From assembly GCF_000222765.1 (NCBI RefSeq), contig NZ_AFUE01000006.1, forward strand, positions 248,001 through 312,000: a stretch of 64,000 bases of DNA. Reading direction: 5' to 3'. How positions within the stretch are numbered: the stretch's first letter is position 1; every line of letters starts with the position of its first letter. A model generated the notes under the pieces. It ran no database searches, was not told where the DNA came from, and saw nothing but the letters and a program-made list of their open reading frames with translations. Both the position numbers and the translations under genes were made by a program. Source of the stretch: Streptococcus cristatus ATCC 51100 (GTDB lineage: Bacteria; Bacillota; Bacilli; Lactobacillales; Streptococcaceae). Below are positions 29,149-38,838 of this stretch, piece after piece.

Positions 29149-29898
29149 CTAAATCAGCTGACTTTCCTCAATACCGGCATCAGCTAGGATTTGAGCCACA
29201 CGGTCAAACTTAAGTCGAAAATGCTCCAGCTTGTGACCATCGGAGCCAACTGAAAAGCGCTGACCACCCAGCTCCTTGACCAGACCAAGAGCGTAGATAT
29301 AGAGATCTTCATGACCGTAGAGATACATAGACTTGCAGTTGAGTTCAAAGGCCAAACCATGATCACTCATCTTTTGAAAAAGCTGTCGCAGCTGCGGTTC
29401 AAAAGTTTTTAACTCCTCTACGGTAAGGTCGAATTTCCGAAAGCCATAGTCAAAGTGGGCTAGGACATCCGCCGGAACAGCCTCGATTGCCTCTTCTAAT
29501 TCTCTCAGGTAACGAGGAATTAACTCCATCTTGTCCAGCTGCAAGACAGGCTCTTCCAGATAGTCAAAACTGCCATTGTGGTGGACAGATAGGAGTTTGA
29601 TGTCGTATTCCTTGTCCGCTAGGAAAGCTAGGATATCCTCTTTACGCGGAGCGTAATAGCCAATTTCAATGCCCTTTTTGATGCGGTTGCCATATTGCTG
29701 GTTCAGCTCTGCTATTTTTACTGAATAAGCCGCATAGTCAGGCACATCATCATGGGGCGAGGCAGCTTGGTAAGGGTAGGGATTGGACAGGTCATAGTGC
29801 TCGGTGGTGACAATCTCGCCCTCGTAATGGTCCAGATAGTCAGAAAAATCCGCCTCAGAATCATAGGAAAAATAGGTATGAAGATGGTTGTCGCGCAT
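29149..29898 (-). CDS. PHP-family histidinol-phosphatase-like protein
   Basis: A PHP-domain metal-dependent phosphoesterase of the HisK/HisJ group, about 249 residues. Metal ligands are seen in MRDNHLHTYFSYDSEADF at the start (the HLHT motif), in TTEHYD near 34, VHHNG near 106, HFDYG near 150 and SVGSDGH near 218. In Bacillus-type histidine synthesis the family dephosphorylates histidinol phosphate; no other his genes are in the window, so the role stays open. Two ATGs compete (29904 and 29898); AAAGGCGG spaces better to the second. Confidence 0.85.
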   Translation of the reverse strand: MRDNHLHTYFSYDSEADFSDYLDHYEGEIVTTEHYDLSNPYPYQAASPHDDVPDYAAYSVKIAELNQQYGNRIKKGIEIGYYAPRKEDILAFLADKEYDIKLLSVHHNGSFDYLEEPVLQLDKMELIPRYLRELEEAIEAVPADVLAHFDYGFRKFDLTVEELKTFEPQLRQLFQKMSDHGLAFELNCKSMYLYGHEDLYIYALGLVKELGGQRFSVGSDGHKLEHFRLKFDRVAQILADAGIEESQLI

Positions 29899-30057
29899 GC
29901 TCATCCGCCTTTCTGCAAATCTTGTGTTCCTTTAATAATGTCAACGGTTGATCGACCTTTGTTTTAGATTTCCCACATTTCCTATCCTTTCGTTGACGTT
30001 ATCCATGCTCTTGCCTTTCGACAGAAGCCATTTTATTTCAAAAATCCTCCTAGGCCT

Positions 30058-30387
30058 TTACCTTTCTTTCAGCATAGCACTGGATAGGTCTAGCAGCTGC
30101 AGCGCCGTCTCAAAGTGCTCTCCCATCAGGTCATAAACAGCATCTTCGCTCAAAACGCCACAGGCCACATCCTTAGGAAAGTCTGGTCGATTGGAAAATT
30201 CCAAATCGTCAAAGAAAACTTGGCTGGTGTAATAATCTCGGAGCTGGATATAATTCTTCTGGCTGGCCTCCAGCACAGCCAAAGCAGATTGAGCTGCAGC
30301 CAGAGCCTGAGCGTATTTATTCAAATGCTCTTCCATTTCTTGGATTCGTTTCAGTTGGGACAATATCTCTACTCCTTCTTTAATCAA
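30058..30387 (-). CDS. DUF4298 family protein
   Basis: A 109-residue, mostly helical cytosolic protein. The central YYTSQVFFDDLEFSN and the C-terminal GVLSEDAVYDLMGEHFE fit the DUF4298 pattern as I remember it. Function unknown. It lies 23 bases after the TPR gene on the same strand, so it is the third gene of the AI-2E/TPR unit. Confidence 0.8.
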   Translation of the reverse strand: MIKEGVEILSQLKRIQEMEEHLNKYAQALAAAQSALAVLEASQKNYIQLRDYYTSQVFFDDLEFSNRPDFPKDVACGVLSEDAVYDLMGEHFETALQLLDLSSAMLKER

Positions 30388-30410
30388 ACTATCGTGTCCG
30401 TAAGAAAACT

Positions 30411-31640
30411 TTACAAACTTTCGTACAAATCTGCCATAGCAGTGTCATCTGGAACCAAACGCAGGTACTTACCAGCCTGTATTTTCGCTTCTTCCACACG
30501 CCCTAGTTCGCGTAATAAATAAACATATTCTTCCAGAAATTCAGGGTTTTCCTGCAAGTCAACTGCCAGCTCCTGATAAAGCTCCCCAGCTTTCTCCAGA
30601 TTTTCCAAGGCCTGATAAGCACGCGCCAGATTCCAGCGAGTCAAGACATTGTCTAGCTCTTGTTCCTCAAAAGCTAAAACCTCATCGTAGCGTTCCTGCT
30701 CCAGATAGAGATTGGTCAGGCGTAGAGCAATTTCCTCCAAATCATCTGCATTTTCCTGAGCTGCCAGCAAGTAGTTTTCAGATTTTTCCACATCATGCAG
30801 TTCGTAAGATAGTTGCGAAGCAAGAAGCAAGAGGCGAGTCTCGAAAGGATTCTTGGTCAAACCTTGCTCTGCCATTTCCAAAGCTTCCTCCGTCTTATGC
30901 TCCGCATGGAGAGACTGCGCATAGGCATACTCATATCCTTCAAAATCTGGCGAAATCGTATCCAGCTGCTTGAAGTACAAATTAGCTTTTTGGTATTCCT
31001 CTTGCTCATACAAGATAGCTGCTAATTCATAGACCGTCTCTTCATCGTACTCCAGCTCCACGGCCTTTTCCAAAAATTCAATGGCTGCTTCGATTTTCCC
31101 CAGACTGGCATAGCAAAGGCCAATACGCTGATAAGTGGACACTCCTGTCTGCTCGTAGATAGAGCGATTATCTAGCTGAGCATATTCCTTGATGGCCTGG
31201 GCAAAATTTTCCAATTCAAACTCAATTTCTGCTAAACCAAAAGTCACCAAAGGTTCGTCCGACAGTTTGGCAGCTTCCAGCAATTTCTCCCGCGCCACAT
31301 CTGGCAATCCCTCTAGCTGATAGAGGTCAGCCTTGGTCAAGAGAGCAGCCACATACCATTCACTTTCTGAGTCAATTTCCTCTAAATAGGCAAAAGCTTC
31401 TTCCAAGTCACCATCGTCAGCAGCAATCGTTGCCAGACTGATATAGGATTCCGGAAAGAGCGGAGCCAATTTTTCATAAATTCGTTTGGCTTGAGGGAAA
31501 AAGCCGATACTTTCTAAGTAATCGGCTAATTCTAATAACTTTTGATCGGTATCTTGGCTCAAAGCCTCTTCAAAATATTTCTCAGCCTGCGCTAAATCTT
31601 GATTTTGCAGGGCTGTTAACATTTGTTCACTCTTATTCAC
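30411..31640 (-). CDS. Tetratricopeptide repeat protein
   Basis: A 409-residue acidic, all-helical protein built of about ten TPR-like helix pairs. Examples are LADYLESIGFFPQAKRIYEKL, with alanine and tyrosine spacing typical of TPR, and later AYEQEEYQKANLYFKQL-like units. There is no signal peptide. TPR proteins usually act as scaffolds; the partner is unknown. Its ATG overlaps the end of the AI-2E gene by 8 bases, pointing to translational coupling. Confidence 0.9.
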   Translation of the reverse strand: MNKSEQMLTALQNQDLAQAEKYFEEALSQDTDQKLLELADYLESIGFFPQAKRIYEKLAPLFPESYISLATIAADDGDLEEAFAYLEEIDSESEWYVAALLTKADLYQLEGLPDVAREKLLEAAKLSDEPLVTFGLAEIEFELENFAQAIKEYAQLDNRSIYEQTGVSTYQRIGLCYASLGKIEAAIEFLEKAVELEYDEETVYELAAILYEQEEYQKANLYFKQLDTISPDFEGYEYAYAQSLHAEHKTEEALEMAEQGLTKNPFETRLLLLASQLSYELHDVEKSENYLLAAQENADDLEEIALRLTNLYLEQERYDEVLAFEEQELDNVLTRWNLARAYQALENLEKAGELYQELAVDLQENPEFLEEYVYLLRELGRVEEAKIQAGKYLRLVPDDTAMADLYESL

Positions 31641-32802
31641 TGCCTTCTCCTAATTCTTGAACACTTTCTTCATACAAACCGCTAACCTTCTTGTACCACT
31701 TAAAGAGCGCTGTGATGGCAACCTTGGCTGATGCATAAGCTGGAATTCCCAGCAAGACACCCCAGATACCAAACATGGTTCCTGAAGTCAGCAAAACAAA
31801 TAAAATCGTAATCGGATGGATGCTTAATTGGCTTCCCAAGATCAATGGAGACACGAAGCGTCCCTCAATGGTCTGCTCCACAATAAAGACGATAATGACT
31901 TTCAACAGCATGATCGGACCAGCAATCAATCCAAGAACCAAGGCTGGCAACATAGCAAGGAAGCTTCCCAGATAAGGCACTAAGTTCAAAACTCCTGCGA
32001 CAACGGCTAGAGTTACACCGTAACGCAAGCCAATGATCTTGAAAAGAATCATAAACATAAAGGCCACAATAATCGCTACGGTCACTTGACCACGAACATA
32101 ATTGGCCAACTGGGTATTGACATCTGTCATGACCTGACCAAATGACTCGCGGAATTTCGTTGGCAAGAACTGAACCACATAACCTTTGAGATTCTTCCCG
32201 TCGCGCAATAAATAGAAAAGAATAAAAGGCATGATGATAATAGCCACAATGATTTGTGAAGCCGTACTAATCAGATTGCTAGCCCAATTGACTGCCTTTG
32301 ATGAAAAATTACTAGCCCATGAAGTGATCTGAGTCGAAAGCTTATTCGTAACTTGCTCGATTTGTGGCTTCAAATCATCTGAAATATGATTGGTCAAAAC
32401 ATCATCAATCATTTTATTGGCTTGCTTGAGATAAGCGGGAACATTTTTTGAAAAACTCACTACCTGATGCTGCAAGTTAGGAATAGCGACCGCCAAGCCC
32501 CACACAATCAAAACACCAATCAAGACAAGGACAATTGTAATCCCAGCCACACGGTTAATCTTGCGCTTTTCCATCCAGTCGACAATGGGATTAAGCAGAT
32601 AGTAAAGCAGTCCAGCCAAAATCACTGGCAGCATGATAACACCAATAAACTCAATCACCGGTGTAAAAATAAAGCTAATTTTGCTAAGAATAAAAATATT
32701 CAAACCGATGAGCAAGGTCACCAAAAATACGGTAATGGCCTTATTATCCAAGAACCATCTAAAAAACCAGGATAAACTAAAATCTTTTTCTTTGTGTTCC
32801 AT
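31633..32802 (-). CDS. AI-2E family transporter (PerM/YdiK-like)
   Basis: A polytopic membrane protein of 389 residues with about eight hydrophobic segments. A central amphipathic region (about 120-200) contains the family-typical long helix pair; VPYLGSFLAMLPALVLGLIAG and VSPLILGSQLSIHP are the conserved C-terminal motifs. Family members have been linked to autoinducer export or Na+/H+ exchange, so the substrate is not predictable. The start is placed at 32800-32802 because AAAGGAGTCGAAT precedes it. The frame is open 8 codons further upstream. Confidence 0.9.
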   Translation of the reverse strand: MEHKEKDFSLSWFFRWFLDNKAITVFLVTLLIGLNIFILSKISFIFTPVIEFIGVIMLPVILAGLLYYLLNPIVDWMEKRKINRVAGITIVLVLIGVLIVWGLAVAIPNLQHQVVSFSKNVPAYLKQANKMIDDVLTNHISDDLKPQIEQVTNKLSTQITSWASNFSSKAVNWASNLISTASQIIVAIIIMPFILFYLLRDGKNLKGYVVQFLPTKFRESFGQVMTDVNTQLANYVRGQVTVAIIVAFMFMILFKIIGLRYGVTLAVVAGVLNLVPYLGSFLAMLPALVLGLIAGPIMLLKVIIVFIVEQTIEGRFVSPLILGSQLSIHPITILFVLLTSGTMFGIWGVLLGIPAYASAKVAITALFKWYKKVSGLYEESVQELGEGSE

Positions 32803-32954
32803 ATTCGACTCCTTTGGATATTCCATTTCATTGTACCATTTTTCAAAAAAAATTCTTCAAGCAACCATGATGAAATGCCTCATTTATCGGACTTTTTCAC
32901 TGATTGAAGTTAAAGTCCTGTTTTCTCTATTCATTCTTCGAAAATAAAGAAAAA

Positions 32955-33133
32955 TGAGGCTGGGACAAAAATCCTAGCCTCTCAATTGTCTTTGGAATGT
33001 CGAGCAAGACGCAGTGGTTGAGTGGGCTCTACTACGCTGATTTCATCAGCTTTTACAGCCCTACTCAACTGTGCGGAGGTGGGACGACGAAATCGAATTC
33101 TAACGAATTACCGATTTCTGTCCCACTCTCATT
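32955..33133. repeat. Dispersed-type repeat bounded by GAGGCTGGGAC / GTCCCACTCTC
   Basis: About 180 bases between the AI-2E start and the manA stop. The ends are imperfect inverted repeats (GAGGCTGGGAC at 32956, GTCCCACTCTC near 33119-33130). Inside are ATTTCATCAG/CTGATGAAAT-like and GTTGAGTGGGC/GCCCTACTCAAC arms (33016-33068), able to form a long hairpin. Similar sequence occurs in many copies in mitis/sanguinis group genomes as I recall. Its left end matches the pavA terminator stem, suggesting that the element can supply terminators. Confidence 0.7.
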
Positions 33134-33143
33134 TGTTTTTTCA

Positions 33144-34085
33144 CTATGGATGGCTGACAATCAGTTGCAAGTCGCCAGACAAGGTCCACTCTGTGACATC
33201 GCTCGGCAGGATGAAATGAGATCCTTTTTTGATAGGATACACTAGTCCATCCACTGTCAGCTCGCCAGCACCTTCCAAAACGCTGAACAGACTGTAGTCT
33301 GCTGTCTTTTTAAATTCAACAGAACCAGCAATGTCCCACTTGTAAACAGCAAAGAAGTCATTGGCTACCAAAAGAGTAGAGGTCAAATCGTCTGCCTGAA
33401 TAGTAACGGGACGGCTATTAGCAGGCTCTCCGATAGTCAAAACATCAATCGATTGCTCCAAATGCAACTCACGAAGATTGCCAGCATCGTCCTTACGATC
33501 AAAGTCATAGACCCGATAAGTAGTATCGCTAGACTGCTGAGTTTCTAAAATCAGAATGCCTGAACCAATGGCATGCATGGTGCCACTTGGTACATAGAAG
33601 AAGTCACCAGCCTTGACTGGAATTTTGGTCAAAAGATGATCCCAGTCCTTGCTCTCGATTTGCTGACGCAGCTCTTCCTTGCTCTTGGCATTGTGACCGT
33701 AGATAATCTCTGCCCCTTCGTCTGCAGCGATAACATACCAGCATTCAGTCTTACCAAGCTCCCCTTCGTGCTCTAGTCCATAGGCATCATCTGGATGGAC
33801 CTGAACGCTGAGCCAGTCATTGGCATCCAAAATCTTCGTCAAAAGTGGAAAGACAGGCTCCAGGCGATTACCAAAGAGCTCACGGTGCTCAGCATAGAGA
33901 GCATTTAGCTTCTGACCTGCAAAACGGCCATTCTTGACGGTTGAGACACCGTTTGGATGAGCCGAAATTGCCCAATACTCGCCCACATGGTCGCTGGGGA
34001 TTTCATAGCCAAAAACATCACGCAGCTTAGTGCCGCCCCAAATTTTCTCCTGCATCACAGACTCTAGAAATAACGGTTCTGACAT
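33144..34085 (-). CDS. manA: Mannose-6-phosphate isomerase, class I
   Basis: Zinc enzyme that interconverts mannose 6-phosphate and fructose 6-phosphate, 313 residues, the short Bacillus/Streptococcus form. N-terminal MQEKIWGGTKLRD, the zinc ligands in VQVHPDDAYGLEHE (about 95-108), a further ligand in GTMHAIG (about 170-176) and the substrate arginine region TYRVYDF (about 190) are present. GGAGACTATT precedes the ATG. Confidence 0.95.
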   Translation of the reverse strand: MSEPLFLESVMQEKIWGGTKLRDVFGYEIPSDHVGEYWAISAHPNGVSTVKNGRFAGQKLNALYAEHRELFGNRLEPVFPLLTKILDANDWLSVQVHPDDAYGLEHEGELGKTECWYVIAADEGAEIIYGHNAKSKEELRQQIESKDWDHLLTKIPVKAGDFFYVPSGTMHAIGSGILILETQQSSDTTYRVYDFDRKDDAGNLRELHLEQSIDVLTIGEPANSRPVTIQADDLTSTLLVANDFFAVYKWDIAGSVEFKKTADYSLFSVLEGAGELTVDGLVYPIKKGSHFILPSDVTEWTLSGDLQLIVSHP

Positions 34086-34234
34086 AATAGTCTCCTTACA
34101 TATTTTTCATCTTCCAAAATCAGGCAATCCTTGATGATAAAAGTTTGGTACTGCTTACATTATAATATAGACTCGGGCACTTTGTCTACTCCTCAACTTA
34201 CTTTACAAAGAAAAATCTGGCTCTCGCCAGACAT

Positions 34235-34735
34235 TTATAATAAAAAGATTAAAGCTCCCCAGCAAATGCCGCAAAGGTATCCTATCACTACATCCTTTGG
34301 ATAGTGCACTCCGCCAATCACGCGCACTAGAGCCAGCCCTGCCGAAAGTAAGAGGCAGAGAAGCCCCGGCAGCCAAAAAAAGTAGAGCAGGCACATGGAA
34401 ATGACAGTTGCCGAAAAGACATGGCGACTGGGCATGGACTTGCCTGATGTATCCTTGGCCAGCAAGGGCTGAATAGCCCATTTTTCGTAAGGCCGTGCTT
34501 GATTCAGCCATTTACGAATCGCTGACAAGAGACCAAATCCAATAGCTGGAAGGAGAAAAAAAGCAAGTAGCCCTTTCCAACCCTCCATCAGAAAGGCATC
34601 AATCAAGACCAATCCATACACCAGAGGCATAAAAACAGTCATCCCCCTATTAAAATAGGCCATCCCTTTCACTATTCTAGGACGACTGCGAAAGGGAGTT
34701 GTTAATTGTTGATAAAAAATCTCGTAGTCTTTCAT
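34235..34735 (-). CDS. PAP2-family membrane phosphatase
   Basis: A 166-residue membrane protein with about four to five hydrophobic segments. The phosphatidic acid phosphatase signature is complete: KWLNQARP (C1, near residue 71), SMPSRHVFS (C2, near 98) and GGVHYPKDVVIG (C3, near 140). It probably dephosphorylates a lipid such as undecaprenyl pyrophosphate or phosphatidate at the outer membrane face. It is a stand-alone gene between manA and glgP. Confidence 0.9.
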   Translation of the reverse strand: MKDYEIFYQQLTTPFRSRPRIVKGMAYFNRGMTVFMPLVYGLVLIDAFLMEGWKGLLAFFLLPAIGFGLLSAIRKWLNQARPYEKWAIQPLLAKDTSGKSMPSRHVFSATVISMCLLYFFWLPGLLCLLLSAGLALVRVIGGVHYPKDVVIGYLCGICWGALIFLL

Positions 34736-34821
34736 GCTTGCTTACCCTGCTTTTCTAAAAGTTGGACTCTCATACTTTCTCTACTATAGCATATTTCTAG
34801 ACAAGATGGTAGATGGATAAC

Positions 34822-34853
34822 AAAAGAGACTGAGACCCCAGCCCCAATCTCTT
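34822..34853 (-). terminator. Possible terminator after glgP
   Basis: On the minus strand AGAGATTGGGGC and GTCTCAGTCTCT form an imperfect stem followed by TTTTGTT, 25 bases after the glgP stop. The stem recalls the TGGGAC repeat family seen at 28248 and 32955. Confidence 0.55.
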
Positions 34854-34877
34854 AGTATTCATGTTTTCAGAAAAGGT

Positions 34878-37274
34878 TTATTTCTCCAAGTTCCAGATTT
34901 CCTTGGCATATTGCTCAATGGTATCATCTGAGGTGAACTTGTCAGATGTAGCGATGTTAATCAAGCTCATGCGGGCCCATTTTTCTTTGTCACGATAGAG
35001 AGCATCAATCTTCTCTTGAGCTTCTACATAGGCATGAAAGTCTTCTAAGAGGAAGTATTCGTCATTGTGGGTAATGAGGGCTTCGTAGATTTCAGATCCT
35101 TCTTCACGGACGTTTGGAATGGTGCCGTTGACAAAGGTATCGACCACTCGGCGAATATCTGGATTGCTTTCATAGACACCGCGTGAGTAGTAATCATGGC
35201 GAGCATAATGCTCGTAAACTTGGTCCTTGTCCATCCCAAAGATGACAATGTTGTCGTCACCGACCTCGTCTTTGATTTCGATATTGGCTCCGTCCAGTGT
35301 AGCTAGGGTAATGGCACCTGTCATCATGAACTTCATGTTGGAAGTGCCAGAAGCCTCCTTGGAAGCTAGGGAAATCTGCTCAGATACATCTGCCGCAGGA
35401 ATGATGAGCTCAGCCAGGCTGACCCGATAGTTTTCTAGGAAAACAACCTTGAGTTTGCCTTGCAGACTTTCATCCTTGTTGACCAGATTGGCTACTTCAT
35501 TGATTAGCTTGATAACAGACTTAGCAAAGTGGTAGCCTGGAGCAGCCTTGGCACCGAAGATAAAGACGCGTGGTACCATGTCCTTGTCAGGATTGTCCTT
35601 GAGATCCCAGTAAAGCTTGATGATATGAAGCAGGTTGAGCAGCTGACGCTTGTAGGCGTGGAGCCGTTTCACCTGCACATCAAAGATAGCTTCTGTAGAA
35701 ACTTCTACTCCTGTTGATTCCTTGATGAAGTCAGCCAGACGAGCCTTGGCTTCTTGCTTCACTCGGTAGAAATCGCCCAGCACTTGCTGATTGTCCTTGA
35801 ATTCCAAAAGCTTGCGCAGCTCATGGATATCACTTCTCCACCCCTTACCAATTAACTTATCAATCTCAGTCGATAAAGGTTCATCCGCAATCTGCAGCCA
35901 GCGGCGCTGGATAATCCCATTGGTCTTGTTATTAAACTTCTCTGGGTAAATACTGTAGAAATCACGCAAGGTGTCTTCTTTGAGCAGTTCTGTGTGGAGT
36001 TTGGCAACACCATTGATTGAATGACCACCGATGATAGCCAAGTGAGCCATGTGGACTTGATTGTCCTTGACAATCCGAGTGTTTTCGATGACCTTCGGAT
36101 CAAGGCCACGTCCAGCCATTTCAGCCACATAGCGGTTGTCGATTTCTAGGATGATTTGATAAACCCGCGGCAGGACATTCTTAAAGAGCTCCGCATCCCA
36201 TTTTTCCAAGGCTTCTGACAAAATGGTGTGGTTGGTGTAGCTCATGGTCTTGACCGTCGCATTCCAAGCATCTGCCCATTCGAGACCATAGTCATCCAGC
36301 AAAAGGCGCATAAACTCAGCTGGCGCAACTGCTGGGTGGGTATCGTTGATATGGACGGAAACCTTCTCATGAATATCCTTGAGCGGACGACCTTGCTTGA
36401 GATAAGATTTGATAATGGTTTGCAGCCCTGCGCTGGTCATGAAGTATTCCTGAATCAGGCGCAGTTCTTTTCCTTTGTAACTAGAGTCGTCTGGATAGAG
36501 AATGGCAGTGATATCCTGTACCCGTCGACGGGCTTCAATGGTTGGATAGTCCAACTCATATTCTTCTGGGATTTCAACATCCCATAGACGGAGATTGTTG
36601 ATGTTGTCATTGCCAAAGCCAATCTGCGGCACATCGTAAGGAACGGCCCGCAGTGTTTTAGAATGCTCATAAACCGGCACAATACGGCCTTCTTCATTGG
36701 CACGGAGGTAAACATTACCAAAGATCTTGACATCCACAATGCCGTGATCCTTACGGGTTTCCCAGACATTGCCCAGACTGCCAAACCAATCGTCTGGAAT
36801 TTCCACCTGATAGCCATCTACGATTCTTTGCTTGAAAAGACCGTAGCGATAGCGGATCCCATTTCCAAAACCTGGATAGCCAGTTGTAGCTAGCGAATCC
36901 ATGAAGGCTGCGGCCAAGCGGCCAAGGCCTCCATTTCCCAAGGCCATGTCGTGCTCAGCATTTTTTACATCCTCAAAGTCAACTCCTAACTCAGCAAAAC
37001 TTTCCTTGACCGTATCAAGAATACCTAAATTGAGCAGGTTGGTTTCTAGCATACGTCCCGGCAGAAACTCAATTGAGAAATAATAGGCTGTCTTTTGCTG
37101 CTGTTCCACGAGTTTATTGCGACGCTCCAGCCACAGTGGCGTAATATATTTACGAATGGTACTAGCGAGGGCTTGAAAAAGCTCGGCAGGCGTAGCATCC
37201 GCAATCTTAATCAGCTGTCGTTCGTGCAAAGTATCCTTGAAATCTCGGATAAACTGTTCTTTATTTAATTCCAT
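34878..37274 (-). CDS. glgP: Glycogen/starch phosphorylase
   Basis: Releases glucose 1-phosphate from glycogen ends using phosphate and pyridoxal phosphate. It has 798 residues from the ATG at 37272-37274; a TTG nine bases upstream (37283) sits at better spacing from AAAGGAAG and may be the true start. The PLP lysine lies in KEASGTSNMKFMMTGA (about 632-647), and the GNGGLGRLAA and DTHPAVAP segments are typical. It is the last gene of the glg row, after a hairpin in the glgA-glgP gap. Confidence 0.96.
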   Translation of the reverse strand: MELNKEQFIRDFKDTLHERQLIKIADATPAELFQALASTIRKYITPLWLERRNKLVEQQQKTAYYFSIEFLPGRMLETNLLNLGILDTVKESFAELGVDFEDVKNAEHDMALGNGGLGRLAAAFMDSLATTGYPGFGNGIRYRYGLFKQRIVDGYQVEIPDDWFGSLGNVWETRKDHGIVDVKIFGNVYLRANEEGRIVPVYEHSKTLRAVPYDVPQIGFGNDNINNLRLWDVEIPEEYELDYPTIEARRRVQDITAILYPDDSSYKGKELRLIQEYFMTSAGLQTIIKSYLKQGRPLKDIHEKVSVHINDTHPAVAPAEFMRLLLDDYGLEWADAWNATVKTMSYTNHTILSEALEKWDAELFKNVLPRVYQIILEIDNRYVAEMAGRGLDPKVIENTRIVKDNQVHMAHLAIIGGHSINGVAKLHTELLKEDTLRDFYSIYPEKFNNKTNGIIQRRWLQIADEPLSTEIDKLIGKGWRSDIHELRKLLEFKDNQQVLGDFYRVKQEAKARLADFIKESTGVEVSTEAIFDVQVKRLHAYKRQLLNLLHIIKLYWDLKDNPDKDMVPRVFIFGAKAAPGYHFAKSVIKLINEVANLVNKDESLQGKLKVVFLENYRVSLAELIIPAADVSEQISLASKEASGTSNMKFMMTGAITLATLDGANIEIKDEVGDDNIVIFGMDKDQVYEHYARHDYYSRGVYESNPDIRRVVDTFVNGTIPNVREEGSEIYEALITHNDEYFLLEDFHAYVEAQEKIDALYRDKEKWARMSLINIATSDKFTSDDTIEQYAKEIWNLEK

Positions 37275-37357
37275 TTTTACCAATCAACTTCCTTTCTTTT
37301 AGGGAAAAGCATCCGTCTGGATAAGATATCAACATGAGAAAGACCACTTACCCGACA

Positions 37358-37388
37358 AATCCTCTCTTGTCAGAAACAAGAGAGGATT
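37358..37388 (-). terminator. Hairpin between glgA and glgP
   Basis: A perfect inverted repeat, AATCCTCTCTTGT (37358-37370) with ACAAGAGAGGATT (37376-37388), 20 bases after the glgA stop. The trailing sequence is not T-rich, so it may be a partial terminator or an mRNA-stability element that sets glgP levels. Confidence 0.65.
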
Positions 37389-37407
37389 GCTGTTCTAATG
37401 CAATATT

Positions 37408-38838
37408 CTAGAGCAGTGACTCATATAAATCACTATATGCTCGACTGGCTGTATCCCAAGAGAAATCTCTTTCCATCGCCTGTATTTGCAGATTATGCCA
37501 AGCTTCTTGGTCATGCCAGTAAAGATTGAGGGCTTCTTTGAAAGTCCATGTTAACCAATAACCAGAGAAGTTATTGAAGCTAAAGCCTGTTCCCCGTCCA
37601 CTATAGACGTTGAAAGGTTCAACCGTATCGCGCAAACCACCAACTTCGTGAACAAGTGGCAGTGTCCCGTAGCGCATGGACATCATCTGAGACAGACCGC
37701 ACGGTTCAAAGCGACTCGGCATAAGGAAAATATCACTAGCTGCATAGATTTCCTGAGCCAAAGTAACATCAAAAAGGATATTAGCGGATAACTTTTCAGG
37801 ATAAGCCTGGCCAAACCAAGCGAAGGCCCGTTCAAATGCAGGGTCACCTGTTCCAAGTAGCACAATTTGCACATCTTCCTGAAGCAGATTATGCAACTCT
37901 TCCACCACCAAATCAAAACCTTTTTGACGTGTCAATCGAGAGACGATACCAACGACAGGAACATCGTCCCGAACTGGCAAGCCTACTTTTGCTTGAAGAG
38001 CTCGTTTATTTTCCAATTTCCCAGTCAAATCATCTTTATTAAAGTGGTAAGCCAGCAATTTATCTGTTTCTGGATTGTAGATATCTGTATCAATACCATT
38101 GACAATACCGACCAGCTTGCCAGACTCCATCCGAAGAACCTGATCCAGACCGCAGCCAAACTCAGCTGTCCGAATTTCGTTGGCATAGCTCGGTGAAACA
38201 GTTGTCACGCGATCCGCATAGAGAATGCCCGCTTTCATCCAGTTGAGACAGTCATTCCAACGGAGAGTGCCATCCGCATAACGTTCATAGCCGACACCAA
38301 AGAGTTCCCAAAGCATACTATCCGGAAATTGTCCCTGAAACTCTAAGTTGTGAATCGTCAGCACTGTCTTGATATTGTTATAGGCCTGAATCCAGCGATA
38401 TTTTTCCTTGACCAAGAAAGGAATCATAGCTGTATGGTAATCGTGCACATGGAGAACATCTGGAATAAAGTCAATGCGCTCCATCAGTTCGATTGCTGCT
38501 AATTGGAAGTAAGCAAAACGTTCACCGTCATCAAAGTCGCCGTAGACATGTCCACGGAAGAAATAATGCTGATTGTCAATAAAGTAGAAGCTGACACCTT
38601 CCAACTCAATCTTTTTGACACCGACATACTCCCGACGCCAGCCGACACTGACTTCAAAGGAGAAGAGGTCTTCAACTTGATCACCAAATTTAGCATCCGT
38701 CATATCATAATAGGGCAGAATGACTCCAACCTCATGACCAGCTTTGACCAAGGATTTGGGGAGAGCGCCGATAACGTCTCCCAAGCCACCCGTCTTGGAA
38801 AAAGGTGCCCCTTCTGCTGCTACAAATAAAATTTTCAT
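37408..38838 (-). CDS. glgA: Glycogen synthase (ADP-glucose type)
   Basis: Family GT5 enzyme that adds glucose from ADP-glucose to the growing alpha-1,4 chain, 476 residues. The nucleotide-sugar site KTGGLGDV (residues 15-22), the C-terminal domain segment [12 protein letters not shown], and [12 protein letters not shown] (E catalytic-site motif) are intact. Its ATG overlaps the glgD end by 4 bases. Confidence 0.97.
   Translation of the reverse strand: MKILFVAAEGAPFSKTGGLGDVIGALPKSLVKAGHEVGVILPYYDMTDAKFGDQVEDLFSFEVSVGWRREYVGVKKIELEGVSFYFIDNQHYFFRGHVYGDFDDGERFAYFQLAAIELMERIDFIPDVLHVHDYHTAMIPFLVKEKYRWIQAYNNIKTVLTIHNLEFQGQFPDSMLWELFGVGYERYADGTLRWNDCLNWMKAGILYADRVTTVSPSYANEIRTAEFGCGLDQVLRMESGKLVGIVNGIDTDIYNPETDKLLAYHFNKDDLTGKLENKRALQAKVGLPVRDDVPVVGIVSRLTRQKGFDLVVEELHNLLQEDVQIVLLGTGDPAFERAFAWFGQAYPEKLSANILFDVTLAQEIYAASDIFLMPSRFEPCGLSQMMSMRYGTLPLVHEVGGLRDTVEPFNVYSGRGTGFSFNNFSGYWLTWTFKEALNLYWHDQEAWHNLQIQAMERDFSWDTASRAYSDLYESLL

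Noticed and set aside
34203-34511. 102-codon frame on the minus strand inside the PAP2 gene
   Set aside because: Shadow frame; the PAP2 frame carries all three catalytic motifs.
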